64,000 nt of DNA from a virus. Under the pieces are notes generated by a model. The model had not been told where the DNA came from, did not search any database, and saw nothing but the letters and a program-made list of their open reading frames with translations. The position numbers and the translations under genes were made by a program. Position 1 is the first letter of the stretch. Every line of letters begins with the position of its first letter. This document shows, piece by piece, positions 63,739 to 64,000 of this stretch. The stretch lies in the IMG/VR virus record IMGVR_UViG_3300009314_000003, positions 83,989-147,988 of that record, one strand, 5' to 3'.

Positions 63739-63999
63739 TCATATATGCTCATGTACAAACTCGGCTACCCATTCAGCCGTTTCACTTTCTACCATTGGGT
63801 GAAGCAGGTATGCTCCCACACTCTTCAGAATATCTGCTTTAAAATCCTCTAACATGTAGCTTGGGTCAATGGGCATAGGGTTCTCTTCGTTGTATCGGTC
63901 TATATCTTCTTCGGTAATATCCAGCCCAAAGTATTCGAGGTCGATAACACTCCAAGTAAAAGTATCCATTATAACCCACAACTTCTTTGCTCTGACCAT
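63739..63999 (-). CDS. Unknown acidic protein, start possibly outside the window
   Basis: 86 visible residues. A frame open to the right edge; in-frame Met codons occur at 63999 and 63969 (MDTFTWSVIDLEYFGLD), neither with a clear ribosome site. Acidic and helical: DITEEDIDRYNEENPMPIDP, then MVESETAEWVAEFVHEHI. Ends 14 bases before the microprotein start. Confidence 0.55.
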   Translation of the reverse strand: MVRAKKLWVIMDTFTWSVIDLEYFGLDITEEDIDRYNEENPMPIDPSYMLEDFKADILKSVGAYLLHPMVESETAEWVAEFVHEHI

Positions 64000-64000
64000 C

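Overview
The window looks like part of a large tailed-bacteriophage genome, probably a contractile or otherwise complex tail type. The left two thirds (about 1-43,000, + strand) are one tightly packed late structural block. It starts with the end of a probable tape-measure gene. A baseplate set follows: a giant hub protein with a lytic transglycosylase domain, a gp5/gpV-like spike, a gp25/GPW protein and a gp6/baseplate-J protein. After these come many large beta-rich tail or fibre proteins carrying fibronectin III, PKD/Ig-like and LamG (concanavalin-like) folds. The genes abut or overlap by 1-8 bases. The host cannot be named. CspA, RecD2, a DnaX-like clamp loader and Shine-Dalgarno-led starts say bacteria, and the heavy use of AGG, AGA and ATA codons is notable but not diagnostic.

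The right third (about 43,000-64,000) is on the - strand. It holds a probable tRNA-Pro, a holin-like membrane protein, an Hsp20 chaperone, a Hjc-like resolvase, a SLOG/molybdenum-cofactor-carrier protein, a VWA plus AAA+ (CobT/CobS- or MoxR-like) pair with a zinc-ribbon microprotein between them, a clamp-loader ATPase, a WGR-domain protein, a RecD2 helicase, an XRE regulator and a B12-dependent ribonucleotide reductase carrying two inteins. Further right are a DUF445 protein, an IS200/IS605-type element, CspA and several very small genes. The run from the VWA gene to the XRE gene is joined by overlapping stop and start codons and is probably one replication/recombination operon, with the reductase supplying dNTPs.

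The main unusual points are these. (1) Two Ig-like domains near 38.9 and 39.7-40.2 kb are each cut at the same place and shared between successive genes. This suggests either repeated gene fission or fibre subunits that join by completing each other's domain. (2) An IS200/IS605-like element carries a DNA methyltransferase where TnpB would be expected, and it interrupts a gene near its start. (3) A 39-bp segment in the PKD/Ig fibre gene is a perfect inverted copy of a stretch 16 kb away. (4) A 59-bp direct repeat brackets a 7-kb fibre cassette, and an AT-rich PKD module lies just inside it. (5) The second reductase intein has lost both homing-endonuclease acidic residues.

There are few large gaps. 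43,006-43,409 holds the tRNA, a TPR-like relic and a hairpin. 44,546-44,887 holds a frameshifted small gene and direct repeats upstream of hsp20. 55,517-55,794 (278 bp) holds operator-like repeats and a -10-like box. Functions were assigned by eye from motifs; no database search was run.
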